This document shows positions 1 through 10,456 of a DNA stretch of 64,000 nucleotides, one piece after another. Origin of the DNA: Ascaphus truei (taxonomy: Eukaryota > Chordata > Amphibia > Anura > Ascaphidae). Made by a program: the position numbers and the translations under genes. Numbering within the stretch: position 1 is the first letter of the stretch; each line of letters begins with the position of its first letter. The notes beneath the pieces were generated by a model. That model saw nothing but the letters and a program-made list of their open reading frames with translations, made no database searches and was not told the DNA's origin. The stretch is from positions 295,419,752-295,483,751 of the forward strand of contig CM071567.1 in assembly GCA_036426205.1 (NCBI GenBank), read 5' to 3'.

Positions 1-9
1 TTTTCCTCT

Positions 10-14
<5 letters not shown>

Positions 15-59
<45 letters not shown>
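15..59. repeat. (TA)n microsatellite
   Basis: An uninterrupted alternating TA tract follows a T-rich start. It is simple sequence with no coding content. Confidence 0.97.
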
Positions 60-61
<2 letters not shown>

Positions 62-277
62 CATCGCCACAGCATCACAAGCGGAACAAGTGTCAGTCCG
101 TCGGCGAACATTTCTCTGACTCTGACTCTGACATTAAGATGAACGATCTGAAGGTGGCCATACTCTAAGGTAATCTTGGAACAATGAAAGAGATGCAACT
201 GTTCGGGACACTTAGCCGTGGCCTAAACCGAGTTTGAAGTTTTATTTGTCACTACTGAGGAGAGAACTCTCTTCCCA

Positions 278-781
278 TGAGTGCTAAAGGCCATATCTAT
301 ACACACTGCGCTATATGTATGCACACAGCTGTCTCCTACACATACAAATACTCTATGTAATTCCATCCCTATATACCAATAAGGACCACATAGTATCTAC
401 ACACACTTTTAGTAATGCAACACCCTCTCCCATTTCCACACCTACCCACACCATTGATATACACTCCCACTCCACACACACCTTTTGTAAAGCGCTTGAT
501 ACACTGTGGGCTCTTTATTTATTTATATTTACATACTTACATAATACACACACACACACACACAGTCTTACAGTACATCCCTCACATTCATGGACTCTTT
601 AACACCTCAAGTCATAAATTGCACACTACACACGGGGAGAGATGGGCTCTAGTCACATGCCAAGATGCACTGTTATTATGGTTAAACCCTTGCCTGCTTT
701 TATTCAATGTAACATCCCCGGAAGAAGAGATCAGTGTATCAAGCATTTCGTTAGCCACAGAACAGTATCGTCTATTCATTT
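278..781 (+). repeat. Interspersed repeat R1, copy 1
   Basis: This stretch matches 12523-13050 in inverted orientation over most of its length. Shared blocks include the 'gagtgctaaaggccatatc' block, the 'ccattgatatacac' block and the AAGAAGAGATCAGTGTATC block near its right end. Family not recognised; it is non-coding, has CA-rich internal tracts and probably belongs to a non-autonomous DNA or SINE-type family. Reading frames across it are low-complexity. Confidence 0.7.
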
Positions 782-797
782 TTGATATATATATATA

Positions 798-1289
798 CAG
801 CTCAACCCCGTTATAGCGTGATCCGCTATAACGCGGATCTGCTTATAACGCAGTTTGAGCGTAGACGCCGAATTAAAAAAAAATGTAAGTTTTTTTTTGC
901 ACACACACTCACTGCACACTGCATACACTCACAACAACTGCATACACTCACAGCACACTGCACACACTCACAGTACACTGCATACATTCACAGCACACTG
1001 CATACACTCACAGCACACACACAGCACACTGCACACGCTCACAGCACACTGCACACACTCACAGCACACTGCACACACACACAGCACACTGCACAGAACA
1101 CTGCATACACTCACAGCACACACTCACAGAACACTGCATACATTCACAGCACACTGCACACACTCACAGCACACTGCATACATTCACAGCACACTGCACA
1201 CACTCACAGCACACTGCATACATTCACAGCACACTGAATAAACTCACAGCACACTGCACACTCACAGCACACTGCACAGCACACTGCAT

Positions 1290-1320
<31 letters not shown>

Positions 1321-1684
1321 GCACACTGCACACACATACACACACACACACACAGTCTCACACAGTTAAATATACACACACACACACAGAGACACACTGT
1401 CTTTTAAGGGAGCTTGCTCTCGCAAGACGGAAGCAGAAGCAGAAGCAGAGACAGGGAGAAGAGCTACCAGATGCCGGGTAAGTGCTGCGTGCTGTTGCCG
1501 CTGCCCCACCGGGTCTGGGAATGCTGGGAGAGTTCTCAGCTTTCCCCTTCCGGCGGACGCGGTACCACCACAAAAAAAAAAACTTTCAAAAAATAAATAA
1601 ATAAATTTCGGCGGCCATTTTTTTCCGCAACCCCGTTAATAACACGGTGGTCCCCGAGGACCCCTCTATAATGCGGTTAAGCTG
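798..1684. mobile_element. Tigger/pogo-like non-autonomous DNA element
   Basis: The ends are imperfect inverted repeats: left CAGCTCAACCCCGTTATAG, right reverse-complement CAGCTTAACCGCATTATAG. Each is flanked by a TA dinucleotide, as expected for the Tc1/mariner superfamily. The motif 'ccgttatag...cgcggatc' resembles Tigger-type MITE ends. The interior is mostly an expanded CA-rich minisatellite plus a purine-rich stretch at 1420-1560. No transposase frame is present. TIRs and TA duplications are seen directly; the Tigger assignment is inference from TIR style. Confidence 0.75.
900..1375. repeat. CA-rich minisatellite inside the Tigger-like element
   Basis: Variable tandem units of roughly 18-21 bp built on CACACTCACAGCACACTG repeat about twenty times and then collapse into pure (CA)n. 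Open frames across it (His/Thr/Ser-rich) are a by-product of the repeat and are not called as genes. Confidence 0.9.
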
Positions 1685-1686
1685 TA

Positions 1687-1700
1687 TATACACACATATA

Positions 1701-1737
<37 letters not shown>

Positions 1738-2049
1738 AAAATGGATGTTGGGTGCACACAAGCATATGAATAAAAGTTAGAGTATGCTTAACAGTCCAGG
1801 TGCTTGCAGACGGACAGGGAACACCAACCAGTCCAGGGATAAATATAAAAGAGAACAAAACTGCAGCATTCACGAATAGAAAACTCACGAATAGAAAAAA
1901 GGGCATTGAGAAAAGACTGGCAGGTCTGAAACGTGCGTCGCTCTGGTGTTTTGTCTGACTGCCTGATGATTTTTGATTAAATTCTCTTTTTTCTAGTCGT
2001 GAGTGCTGCAGTTCTGTTCTCTTTTATATATATATATTAATTTATATAT

Positions 2050-2082
<33 letters not shown>

Positions 2083-2096
2083 TATAAGCGCACTTT
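1687..2096. repeat. Two (TA)n tracts with unassigned sequence between
   Basis: TA tracts lie at about 1687-1733 and 2023-2090. The roughly 290 bp between them shows no feature I recognise. Confidence 0.8.
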
Positions 2097-2164
2097 CCCA
2101 CACTCACTTTGAGATATGTCGACTCCTCTGTTGGGAGCCTGGGCTGTACCTGTTCCAGTTAATG

Positions 2165-3186
2165 ACAGCGCCTCCAACTGCGTGGGATCCTAACAATGTG
2201 GGATAACCCCAAGCAGGACAATATAATAAAAGCACACCAGTATGATATAACAGGTTTTACTGAACAGAGTATAATACTAATGTCACTACAGAAACACTCA
2301 GACCGCACAGGGCCGTAACCCCTCACCGTTCTTGCCCAAACCATGTCCATACCCTTGAAGGGTTTTCCCCACTATACTGAGGGTCCCCTGGGCACAAAAC
2401 CACCCTGGTGTCCACAGAGTCAAACACCCACCCAAGTGTGTGAGACAGCACTGCCCCACTAGCCCGTGTCTACACCCGGGCGCGCAGATGAGGAAGATGG
2501 GATCCACAGATCTGGCGATGTTATATGCGAAGCCTCCGCCTCTATGTTGGGTGGGTCCCGTGTGGATAGTACCACCTTTAATAGTCTGATAATAGTAGCA
2601 GGTGTCTGGTCCCAGATCACCTGAGGCCAGGATGCGGCCGTGTCCTGGCTGTGTCCCTCACTCTAATGCTACAGGTGCAGTGTCCTATCTATGGGCCTGT
2701 CTCTGTAGCAACCACAAGCTGAGGGAAGTCGGGCCAGCTGGTATCTAATAGGGGGTATCTGACACCTGAACACACAACCTACCCCTTCCTTGTCCCAGCT
2801 CCGACTGGCGTGCTTCCTAACGCGTGCAAAGTATCAATTCTCCTGCTCCATTAAGCCTGTAGCCCTATTGGCTGTGGCGCGCCTCGTGATAGCAGCACCA
2901 GTGCCTTCTAAGGACTGTAGTCCCCGCGGAGCCCTTTCATCTAATGGCCGCCGCTCGCGCGGTTGTATTGCGCATGCGCGAGTCTTGCACGTGCGCAATC
3001 ACTTGCAAAATTGCGGCGCCCTGCAGAGGGATGCGCCAGAGCCTTTGGCGAGCTGATCACTGCTCCACCCCCCGCCCCCGCAATGCCACCAGCACCTGTC
3101 CTTACATCCGCTGTCTGGCGCGACCGCACCAAGAGGTGAGGGGAAAAAAGGGGGCAAAAGGGGACAAGGGGGACCCATGCTATACA
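2165..3186 (-). mobile_element. LTR of a retroelement, copy A (minus orientation)
   Basis: The left edge carries the complement of a primer-binding-site core (AGCGCCTCCA), as do the gypsy elements at 15.3 and 25.6 kb. The right edge reads TGTATAGCATGG on the minus strand, so the LTR begins with TG. Long collinear similarity to 17119-18110 includes GCAGGTGTCTGGTCCCAGA, TGCAGCAACCACAAGCT-like text, CCCAGCTCCGA-TGGCGTGCTTC, CCCTATTGGCT and the CpG-rich end. Copy B (15440-17118) shares the promoter-like end. The window shows no internal region for this copy, so it is a solo or near-solo LTR. Confidence 0.75.
2867..2979. promoter_or_regulatory. Promoter-like module in LTR copy A
   Basis: In order: ATTGG (inverted CCAAT) at 2867-2871, a ZNF143/THAP11-like 'actgtagtcccc' at about 2914-2925, ATGGCCGCC (YY1-like) at 2944-2952 and the palindromic NRF1-like GCGCATGCGC at 2970-2979. 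The same series occurs in LTR copies B and C. Motifs are seen; factor binding is inferred from known consensus sequences. Confidence 0.55.
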
Positions 3187-3690
3187 TAGTATCTACATTT
3201 ATCAAATACTTGAAATATTAACTTCATAGTCTCTGAGAGATTTGTTAAACTCAACTATTCCTTAAAAAAAATACATCACTCGAATACCTAAAACTGAGAA
3301 TGTTGACACTGAGAGCGTCTAGCTGTCACTGAACCATGCTGAAGACAAAAAATACACTTATCTTATTTTAAAGGTGCAGCCCCCCATAATTAGACTGTTT
3401 AAAAACATCTTTGGGTATAGGATCTTTAAAGCTTTTGTTCCTTATAAATACTACATAATAATTACTTATTACAGATTACAACCAAAAAATGCTGCACAAA
3501 TACTTTCCTATGTTAAATTAAAGTTAAGGTCAATCTGACTAATTGACTAAACTGTACATTAGGGTTGGCTTTTGCTACTGCAATTGAAGTGAAGATCAGT
3601 AACTTAAGACAAGCCATTAGCTATGTTGGATAAATCTAGCATTAAGTCTTCATCAAAGAGGCAATCTAAGCTATTCTACTAAAAAAGGTT
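3187..3690. other. Unassigned AT-rich sequence
   Basis: No ORF, RNA gene or repeat was recognised in this interval. Confidence 0.6.
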
Positions 3691-3924
3691 TTGCATCATT
3701 TCAAACTGCTGCTGCTCCCTTGGGAAGTCCTGTATCTGGTGTCTTATCGACACTGTGGCTTGAGAAAAGGGGTCTCAGGTGTGGATATAAATGGCTCCTA
3801 GTGATGCCTACAGGGACAAGGCTAAAAACATTAGAGAAACAGAAAATGTCATCAGTAAGCTTTACAGACAACCACAGAAACAAAACATATGTCTGCACTC
3901 TCACTAACAAGGTTGTACACACCC

Positions 3925-4405
3925 TCTTCTGCTCTCACTTTCTTTGCTCTAACAGAAACCTGGCACTCACAACATGACTCTGCTATGGTGGCTGCTGTCT
4001 CCTATGGTTGTCTCTCTTTCTCTCACACTACACGCCCCAATTGCCAAGGTGGAGGGGTAGGTGTTCTCCTCTCCTCCTCTTGCCAATATCAGCTTTGCAC
4101 TATACCTTCCTGTTTCTTTCTCTTCCTTTGAGGTTCAAGGTGCCAAGATATTCTACCCTTCTCTCTATGTGTGGATGTCATCTACAGACCTCCAACCTCT
4201 AACGCCTATATCTCTTCCTTTCTCGCTGACTTTAAATCCTGGCTTTCCTTCTTTCTCTCCTCTGACTCTCCTATCCGTTTACTGGGGAACTTCAATTGTT
4301 ATATTCTTGATCCCTCAGTTTCCTTGGCATCTCGCCTTCTCTCATTAACCTTCTCCTTAGGCCTCCAATTGGACCATTTCCAGCACCCACAAAGATGGTC
4401 ATAAT
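3925..4405 (+). pseudogene. LINE endonuclease domain remnant
   Basis: With frame changes the translation gives LTETWHS near the start, a Gly-rich 'GGGVGVLLSSS' segment, then 'VDVIYRPP' and 'LLGNFN'. These match the apurinic/apyrimidinic endonuclease domain of L2/CR1 LINEs, where LTETW, YRPP and GDFN are conserved; the Asp of GDFN is Asn here. The family role is target-DNA nicking for retrotransposition. Frameshifts make this copy non-functional. Confidence 0.8.
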
Positions 4406-4696
4406 TTAGACCTGATCTTTACTAAAAACTGTCCCTTTTCTGATTTCTCTGTCTTCCCCTTTCCACTCTCTGAGCATCATTCACCACCACTCATTTCCCT
4501 TACCACCTATTCTACTCACTACTCACTACTCTGAAGACTTTCTCCATTGACTTCTCTGCTCTGGCATCTAGCCTGAAGGGTAACCTTTCTCCTCTCTCTC
4601 CTTCCTCTGAACCTGAAAATCTTGTCAACTCATAACTCTCCTCCTCTCTTGATCTATATGCCCCGTCTTGGCTCCAGCACACTCATCCCTCTAACT

Positions 4697-4993
4697 CAGC
4701 TGTGCGCAAACTGGGGGGCGCGGACTGTTGTAGAGGTCACACGCTCTTCCTAAATGCAGGGGGACCGCGCAAGGCCTCTGCAACCTCTACTTACTGGGAT
4801 TCAGCCAGCTTCAGGATGCATGACCATGGCAACGCGGCGTCAAACAACGCTGTGGGGTCATGTGACATCACGGTTGCCCTGGTAAAATGACATCAAATTA
4901 TGCCTCGGGTCACGTGACATGAGGTAAGGAGGGCGGCGCAATCGGAGGAGGTAAGGCAGGGGCGGCGCCGCAAAAACAGTTTGCGCGCCTCTG
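4697..4993. mobile_element. hAT-type MITE inserted in the L2 LINE
   Basis: Ends CAGCTGTGCGCAAACTG and CAGTTTGCGCGCCTCTG are inverted. Flanking 8-mers CTCTAACT (4689-4696) and CTCTAATC (4994-5001) match at 6 of 8 positions, the 8-bp target duplication expected of hAT. LINE coding sequence resumes on the far side. Related copies lie at 38511-38782 and 39606-39867, with fragments at 32377 and ending at 26066. Confidence 0.8.
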
Positions 4994-5294
4994 CTCTAAT
5001 CCAAGGCCTTGGATAAATTTAACAAACACGCTTCCTTTGCACATACACTCACTCCTCTGAACTCCTTTGGAGGAAATCTCATATTCTAATTTTCGACAGT
5101 ATACATTTCTCCTCTCCTATTTTAACTCTGCTCTCTCTAATGCCAAACAACACTACTTTTTCTCACTTATCTACACTCACAAATTCAGTCAACACTGTCT
5201 TTTCTATGGATTTAACTCCCTCCTCCGACCTTGTCCTCCTTCCATCCTTCCTTCTCCTCTCCTCGAGCCTTTGCTGACCACTTTAAAGGTCCAT

Positions 5295-5644
5295 CTTAAA
5301 ACCCACCTCCTTAACGAAGCATATGAGTAGCTCCGTGGCAGATATTATAGACCTCATACATCAACCTTGGCCCCTTACAGTTGCACTTTCCAGAACACCT
5401 TCCTACTGTCTCTGTACGTTCTTCCTACATACTGTTCCATTTAGATTGTAAGCTCTTTGGGGCAGGGACTCCTTTTCTTAAATGTTACTTTTATGACTGA
5501 AGCACTTCTTCCCATTATGTGTTATTTGTATCATTTGTTATTTATATGATTGGCACGTGTATTACTGCTGTGAAGCGCTATGTAGATTAATGGCACTACA
5601 GTATATAAATAAATATATACATACATACATACATACATACATGC
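5295..5644 (+). mobile_element. Younger 5'-truncated L2 tail nested in the older L2
   Basis: It begins in the last codons of an L2 ORF (THLLNEAYE then stop), carries the L2 3' UTR ('gattgtaagctctttgggg', 'gaagcgctatgtag') and ends in an (ATAC)n tail. Coding sequence of the host L2 continues on the right ('DAIHKEI...'). An AAGGT-like short duplication brackets the insert (about 5288-5292 and 5645-5649). This is the structure expected of target-primed reverse transcription of a truncated LINE. Confidence 0.75.
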
Positions 5645-6033
5645 AAGGTGGATGCTATTCACAAGGAGATTCTTTCTGTCCCTTCCCCCTCCTCTATGCT
5701 TCTAACTAAACCTCCTTCCTCCACTATTGGCTCCTTTTCTCCTGTTACAGAATTAGAAGTTTCTAAGCTGTTTTTCACTTCTTACCACATTCCCCTTCAA
5801 TTCTATCCTCTCACAACTTATCGGTACTCTTACTCCTGCCTTAGTCCCCACTCTCACCCATATCTTGAATTCTTCCCTATCCTTGGCATTTTCCCCTCCT
5901 CATTTAAGCCTGCAGTGGTCCCACCTACAGTTTTCTCAAAAACACCCTATGTAGACTCTATATACCTTACTACCGCCCTATTTCCCTCCTGCCTTTTCCC
6001 TCTAAATTACTAGAACATCTTGTCTTCTCCTGT

Positions 6034-6660
6034 ATGATTAACTTTCAATCTGGCTTTCGTACAGTTCACTCAACAGGGACTGTAATCAATAATCTACATG
6101 AATCCAAATCCCATGGTAATTTTTCTCTACTAATCCTACTCGATCTCTCTTCTGCCTTTGATACTGTTGATCACCCTCTTCTACTTCATATTCTAAACTC
6201 ACTTGGTATCCGCAATATAGCTCTATGCTGGTTCTCATCATACCTCTCCCATCGCACATTGTCAGTCTCTGTTGCTAACATATCCTCGTCTTCTGTTGAT
6301 CTGTCTGTTGGTGTACATCCGAGCTCTGTTCTTGGACCTCTCCTTTTCTCTTTCTACATACTATCTCTTGGTGACCTCATCAACTCCTTTGGCCTTAGAT
6401 ATCATGTCTTTGAGATGATACATAGATATATCTATCAACCCCTACCCTCCCTCCTGAGATTCAGTACCAAATCTCTGATTGCCTCCTGGCTATATCCTCA
6501 TGGGTGGCACTCCGCTTCCATCACCGTAAATGGTTCTACCACCTATTCTGTTGCCAAAGCACGTTGCCTAGGGGTGACATTTGACTTCTCCCTTTCCTTC
6601 TCCATTCACGTTAATGGCATAGCTAAAACTTGTCGTTTCTTCCTCCTAAGGCCTGTAATA
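6034..6660 (+). pseudogene. L2 reverse transcriptase domain remnant
   Basis: The open stretch of 209 codons reads QSGFRTVHSTGT, LLDLSSAFDTVDH, LGIRN, WFSSYLS and GPLLFSFYI in order. These are RT blocks 2a to 4 of L2/CR1-clade LINEs; in active copies the SAFDTVDH Asp is the first catalytic residue. The YADD catalytic box expected next is not preserved: the sequence after 'GLRYHVF' is scrambled and out of frame. A later piece, 'KARCLGVTFDFSLSFSIHV', matches the conserved post-RT region. The domain would synthesise cDNA at the nicked target; this copy cannot. Confidence 0.85.
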
Positions 6661-6940
6661 TAGAGCGCGCTGGTACGTTACCGTGCGCGCGTGCGCATCA
6701 ATTACAATTGATTGTGGGAGGCTGACGTTGATAGAGTTGTGATGCGCACAGCCGTGAGTGGTGGCACGGCAGACCAGATAAAGTACAAGAGAATGGTATT
6801 TTCGCGCTGTCGCGGCGCCACGTGACGCTATGAACCAATCACAGTGCGGCCTAGCGCTGTGATGGCATAGCCACTCCCCCTAGCCACACGTTTCACCGCT
6901 TACTCTCTACAAACTAAATGCCTGCGCCACGCTAGAATAA
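6648..6940. mobile_element. GC-rich insertion in the L2, probable MITE of unknown family
   Basis: A CpG-rich block with GCGCGC-rich text interrupts L2 coding sequence, which resumes near 6945. Its ends look weakly inverted (TATAGAGCGCGC left, TATTCTAGCGTGGCGC right when reverse-complemented). No ORF is present. No clear target duplication was found, so the boundaries are approximate. Confidence 0.45.
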
Positions 6941-7460
6941 TTTCACTTTCTCCCAAAACAGTCTCTGCTCATCTTTTCCTTAAATCCATATCCTGGCTTC
7001 CTATCAAGTATTAGATCATCCAAAATGTTCTCCTTGCATTTAAGACTCTCCACTCATCTGCTCCTCCCTACATATCAGCTTTGATCTCTCACTTGAAGAG
7101 AAACAAAATGAAGGTGCATCTTTGCTCCGGAACAATGAAAGCTGCTTATGTCTTATGCCCCTGTGCGTCTCCTATGTTCTACCAATAACCGTTTCCTTTT
7201 CACCCCATTCATCTCTACTACTCTGTTTCGCCTTAAACCGTTCCCCTCACTGCCCCTTACCTGTGGAACTCCCTCGCCCTCGGCATACAGCAAGCACTTT
7301 CTTTTTGTACCCTCTCAGGGGCAGGAATTTCCTTTCCTATTGTCTTATCTTATTTGTTCCACTTATTCTACTATAATTCCCTGTGCTGTATTGTCTCTCT
7401 TGTAAAAAAAAGCCAAGTACAGCTGTGGGCACTATATAAATAAAGATATACATACATATA

Positions 7461-7884
7461 TATTAATTTTATCATAATGAGAACTTAGGTCTGATTGTGT
7501 CTAGAAAGACTCATTGCATTACAAGTTTTACAGATGATTTCGTTTTCAAAGTAAAATTCCCAAGTACAGTATTTAATTCTCCATCTATATCAGTTCTTAG
7601 TGTATGATATTAACTTGGTATAACCAGAAACAAAATAAATGTTTTCCATATAGGGTCTGTGAATGTATGACAGTGTGGTGCACAGAAAGGATTCTGGAGC
7701 TTGTCCAGAAATTAAACATGGTGCAGGTCCCCAGGGCATAACGTCTGCTATCTCTAGAATCTGTTCTAAACTTGGCACTGCCATGATTGACAGTGGGGAG
7801 GAAAATGTTGATTATGTATCAGCTAAAATACATGTGTATCTGCATTCTTTTACTTGTGCCAGTACATGTCTGTACCATAGGGGT
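7461..7884. other. Unassigned sequence
   Basis: No recognised gene or repeat; the small open frames on both strands here overlap each other and resemble nothing known to me. Confidence 0.55.
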
Positions 7885-8345
7885 AATTCATTAAAGCTGC
7901 AGACCAAGCAATATCCTACATGTGTGTTTTTAATATATCAGTTCTGTACTATGAGAAAATACATGAAGCTTTTTTTTAAACAACTCTAAATGACATTTTT
8001 AATGTATGATAATGTAACAACCATTTTTTGTTTCTATAGCAACCCTTTACAAAGTCACATCCCCTTCCTCTTCTGAAACAGGCTCTGGCACACCCCTTTT
8101 TGAGCCCTGCCCTCTCTCTAGCAGTGCACCAATTATATCTAGTGACAGCCTGGTCATATGATTTTCCCCACAGAACTTGTATCTTTGATCCTCTTCTGCT
8201 GCACTGCTAGTCATTTATTGAACCCCCAAGCCGAATCTTCGCCGATCGATCATAGGAGAACGATCACTCGACATCGTAGCTAATAACTTATCATTGTGTA
8301 GATTCTAATGATGCACATATTAAAGGGGAAAAAAATAAATAATTA
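7885..8345 (+). repeat. Interspersed repeat R2, copy 1
   Basis: The sequence matches 29290-29790 in the same orientation. Shared blocks include AAGCAATATCCTACATGTGT, TCAGTTCTGTACTATGAGAA, ACAAAGTCACATCCCCTTCC and CTCTGGCACACCCCTTTT. Both copies end in A-rich text after a run of 'ggggaaaaaaat' or poly-G. Family not recognised. Confidence 0.8.
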
Positions 8346-8677
8346 AAAACACAGCTTGGGCTGCTGCTTTATGGAGCAAATGCAGCACTACCACACAAAC
8401 TCCCACTGACTTGAAAAGCAGATTCCATGCAATAGTGCCAAATGTCCCTATTTCTTCTATTTCAGAATTTTTATTTAACTCTTTCACTGGGAGCAAAATA
8501 AATAGTTCCAGTGAAATACAAGTAGCACTACCAAATCCTCAATAAATACCCCAGCTGCGCTGTAACACTATATAGTATTTTCACAGTGCTTGAATAGTAG
8601 AATGTGTAAATATTCTGTGGTGATGTTTGTCTTGATAGAGGTTCATATACAGGATTGAATTGTTTCTAAATTCATAA

Positions 8678-9065
8678 ATAGGATTGGAGGTATGTGCCTA
8701 AAGGAGGCCCCAAAAGATCCCTTTTGAAAGGCGCACAGCAAAACCTTATAGTATAATATGGTCAGGGGTGAATAAATGTGTGCATAAAAATAAAAAAGTT
8801 TTATTAAATGTCTTTATTAAAAATCTTTATACAAATGGTATTGTGTGGTGTAATGTGTATAACATAGATAAAATAGACTAGGAGAGTCTATAGTACTACT
8901 CAGGTACCCTAGTAGCTACCAATGATGAACAATGCTATATATTTACTACTGGCAGTTGTAAATATATAGCATTGTTCATCATTGGTAGCTACTAGGGTAC
9001 CTGAGTAGTACTATAGACTCTCCTAGTCTATTGGTGCCTCCTTTAGGCACATACCTCCAATCCTA
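8678..9065. repeat. Two-level inverted repeat enclosing a perfect hairpin
   Basis: Outer arms of about 31 bp (8678-8708 and 9034-9065) are inverted copies of a block containing GGATTGGAGGTATGTGCC. The left arm is separated from the inner hairpin by about 165 bp that has no counterpart on the right. It looks like a fold-back or MITE-type element with an asymmetric internal loss or insertion. Confidence 0.85.
8874..9030. repeat. Perfect 73-bp hairpin with 11-nt loop
   Basis: Arms 8874-8946 and 8958-9030 are exact reverse complements by base-by-base reading, with loop 8947-8957. Such exact symmetry in otherwise decayed DNA implies recent formation, gene conversion between arms, or selection on an RNA hairpin. 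No miRNA identity is claimed. Confidence 0.95.
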
Positions 9066-10333
9066 TATGTACACTCCCTTGGCAGCACGCTAATACCACC
9101 TAGGGGTTTTTTTTGAGCGAGGTTTTTCTCCACAGTAATTAAATTCATAAATACCATGATATTTTAGCAAAGGGTTAAACATTAATGTCTCTAAATATTA
9201 TAGGCTCTCTTTGCAAAACAGTGCTATTCCATTAATCAGCTTCCGGCCCATTCACTTAAGCTTTAAGATGTGTTCTGCCCCAGAAGGTGTCAATTGGAAT
9301 ATCACAGTTTAGTAAATATGTGCCTAAATGGTACAAGAAAGGTTGTAATACTTAGGACGGAAAACGTTTTTAAAAATCCTTTAATCTGATGTTATTTTGC
9401 TAAAAAAAAATACACCCCAAAAAATCATGCTGCCCCATATAAATTATTTTGTTCCTGGTCTCTGCAACATATCAGTGTAAAGTAACTGGACAGACTGATG
9501 CTGAAGATAGTGTATTCCAAATGCTTTTCTAACATACTATTAGAGCATAAACATATGTAGCCTCCTCTCTAGTAAGAAATGCATTTACATAAATATAAAT
9601 TAAGTTATATATTTGTTGAATTAATGAGCAATCTTTAATCTTCTAATAAAAATGAATTGACTAAATATATACTTTAAGTGACGCAGAATACATTTTTAAT
9701 AATAGCTGGAATTAGGATACCATTAATTCCATCTGCTGAGGCTACATTCTGTGTTTAGTTCTCTTTCTGTCTTCACAATGAAGTTATCTTATCATGAGGC
9801 ATAATTCTTTATGAGCATTTCTTAATTAGGGTGAGAAACTATACATGCTGTAGTTCTACTTAGAGAAAACGAATACATATGTTGAACATGTGTTAATTTG
9901 CCATTGACACTGGGCATGCAGTTCATTTTTTTGTTTTGAAGTTTATATTCAAATTACTCTATGCATGTCTTTGACCTTTGACACATACTATATATGATTA
10001 GTTTAAACTACCTCCAAGATTTTCATGTTCTACTTTGAATATGGAAATTCTTTTTGACCTGTGCGAGGCCTAATTATGCACATGCCCAAACACATCTCAG
10101 TGATGATCTAAAGCTCATCATGAAAAGGTAAAAGGACAGTGCTGGAGTCACCGAAGCAACTATTTTCGGCCTGGAATGGTGCCAAGCCGTACATATGCTG
10201 CTTTGTATATCGCAAACAGCATGTCCTAACTAAAAATGAATCCCAAAGGAGACAAGGAGACCTCCCTTTGTACCTTTGTGTGTTACATCCAGTGATGAAG
10301 GAAAAAAGAAAATAGTCCCTCAAAACATCCATA

Positions 10334-10337
<4 letters not shown>
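9066..10337. other. Unassigned AT-rich sequence
   Basis: About 1.3 kb without recognised ORF, repeat or RNA gene. Confidence 0.6.
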
Positions 10338-10388
<51 letters not shown>

Positions 10389-10395
10389 TATCCAT

Positions 10396-10431
<36 letters not shown>
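10338..10431. repeat. (TA)n and (CA)n microsatellite
   Basis: A long TA tract is followed by (CA)n and a short TA tract. It lies just left of the Tc1 element. Confidence 0.97.
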
Positions 10432-10456
10432 TCACAAGAGGCCAGTCAGCACACTG

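Larger units (their letters stand above)
3700..7460 (+). mobile_element. L2-clade LINE, old and interrupted (endonuclease, RT and 3' end)
   Basis: Pieces of one L2-like ORF2 lie in order on the plus strand. An endonuclease-like part is at about 3930-4400, an RT part at 6034-6420, a post-RT part at about 6950-7330, and a 3' terminus at about 7410-7460 with the 'ctatataaataaagatatac' style tail shared with the L2 copies at 5.6 and 40.4 kb. Many frameshifts and stops make it inactive. Three insertions interrupt it: a hAT MITE (4697-4993), a younger L2 tail (about 5295-5644) and a GC-rich element (about 6648-6940). The exact 5' limit is uncertain; 3700-3930 is the doubtful part. Confidence 0.85.

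Noticed and set aside
782..1241. His/Thr/Ser-rich open frames of 128-151 codons
   Set aside because: They are translations of a CA-rich minisatellite.
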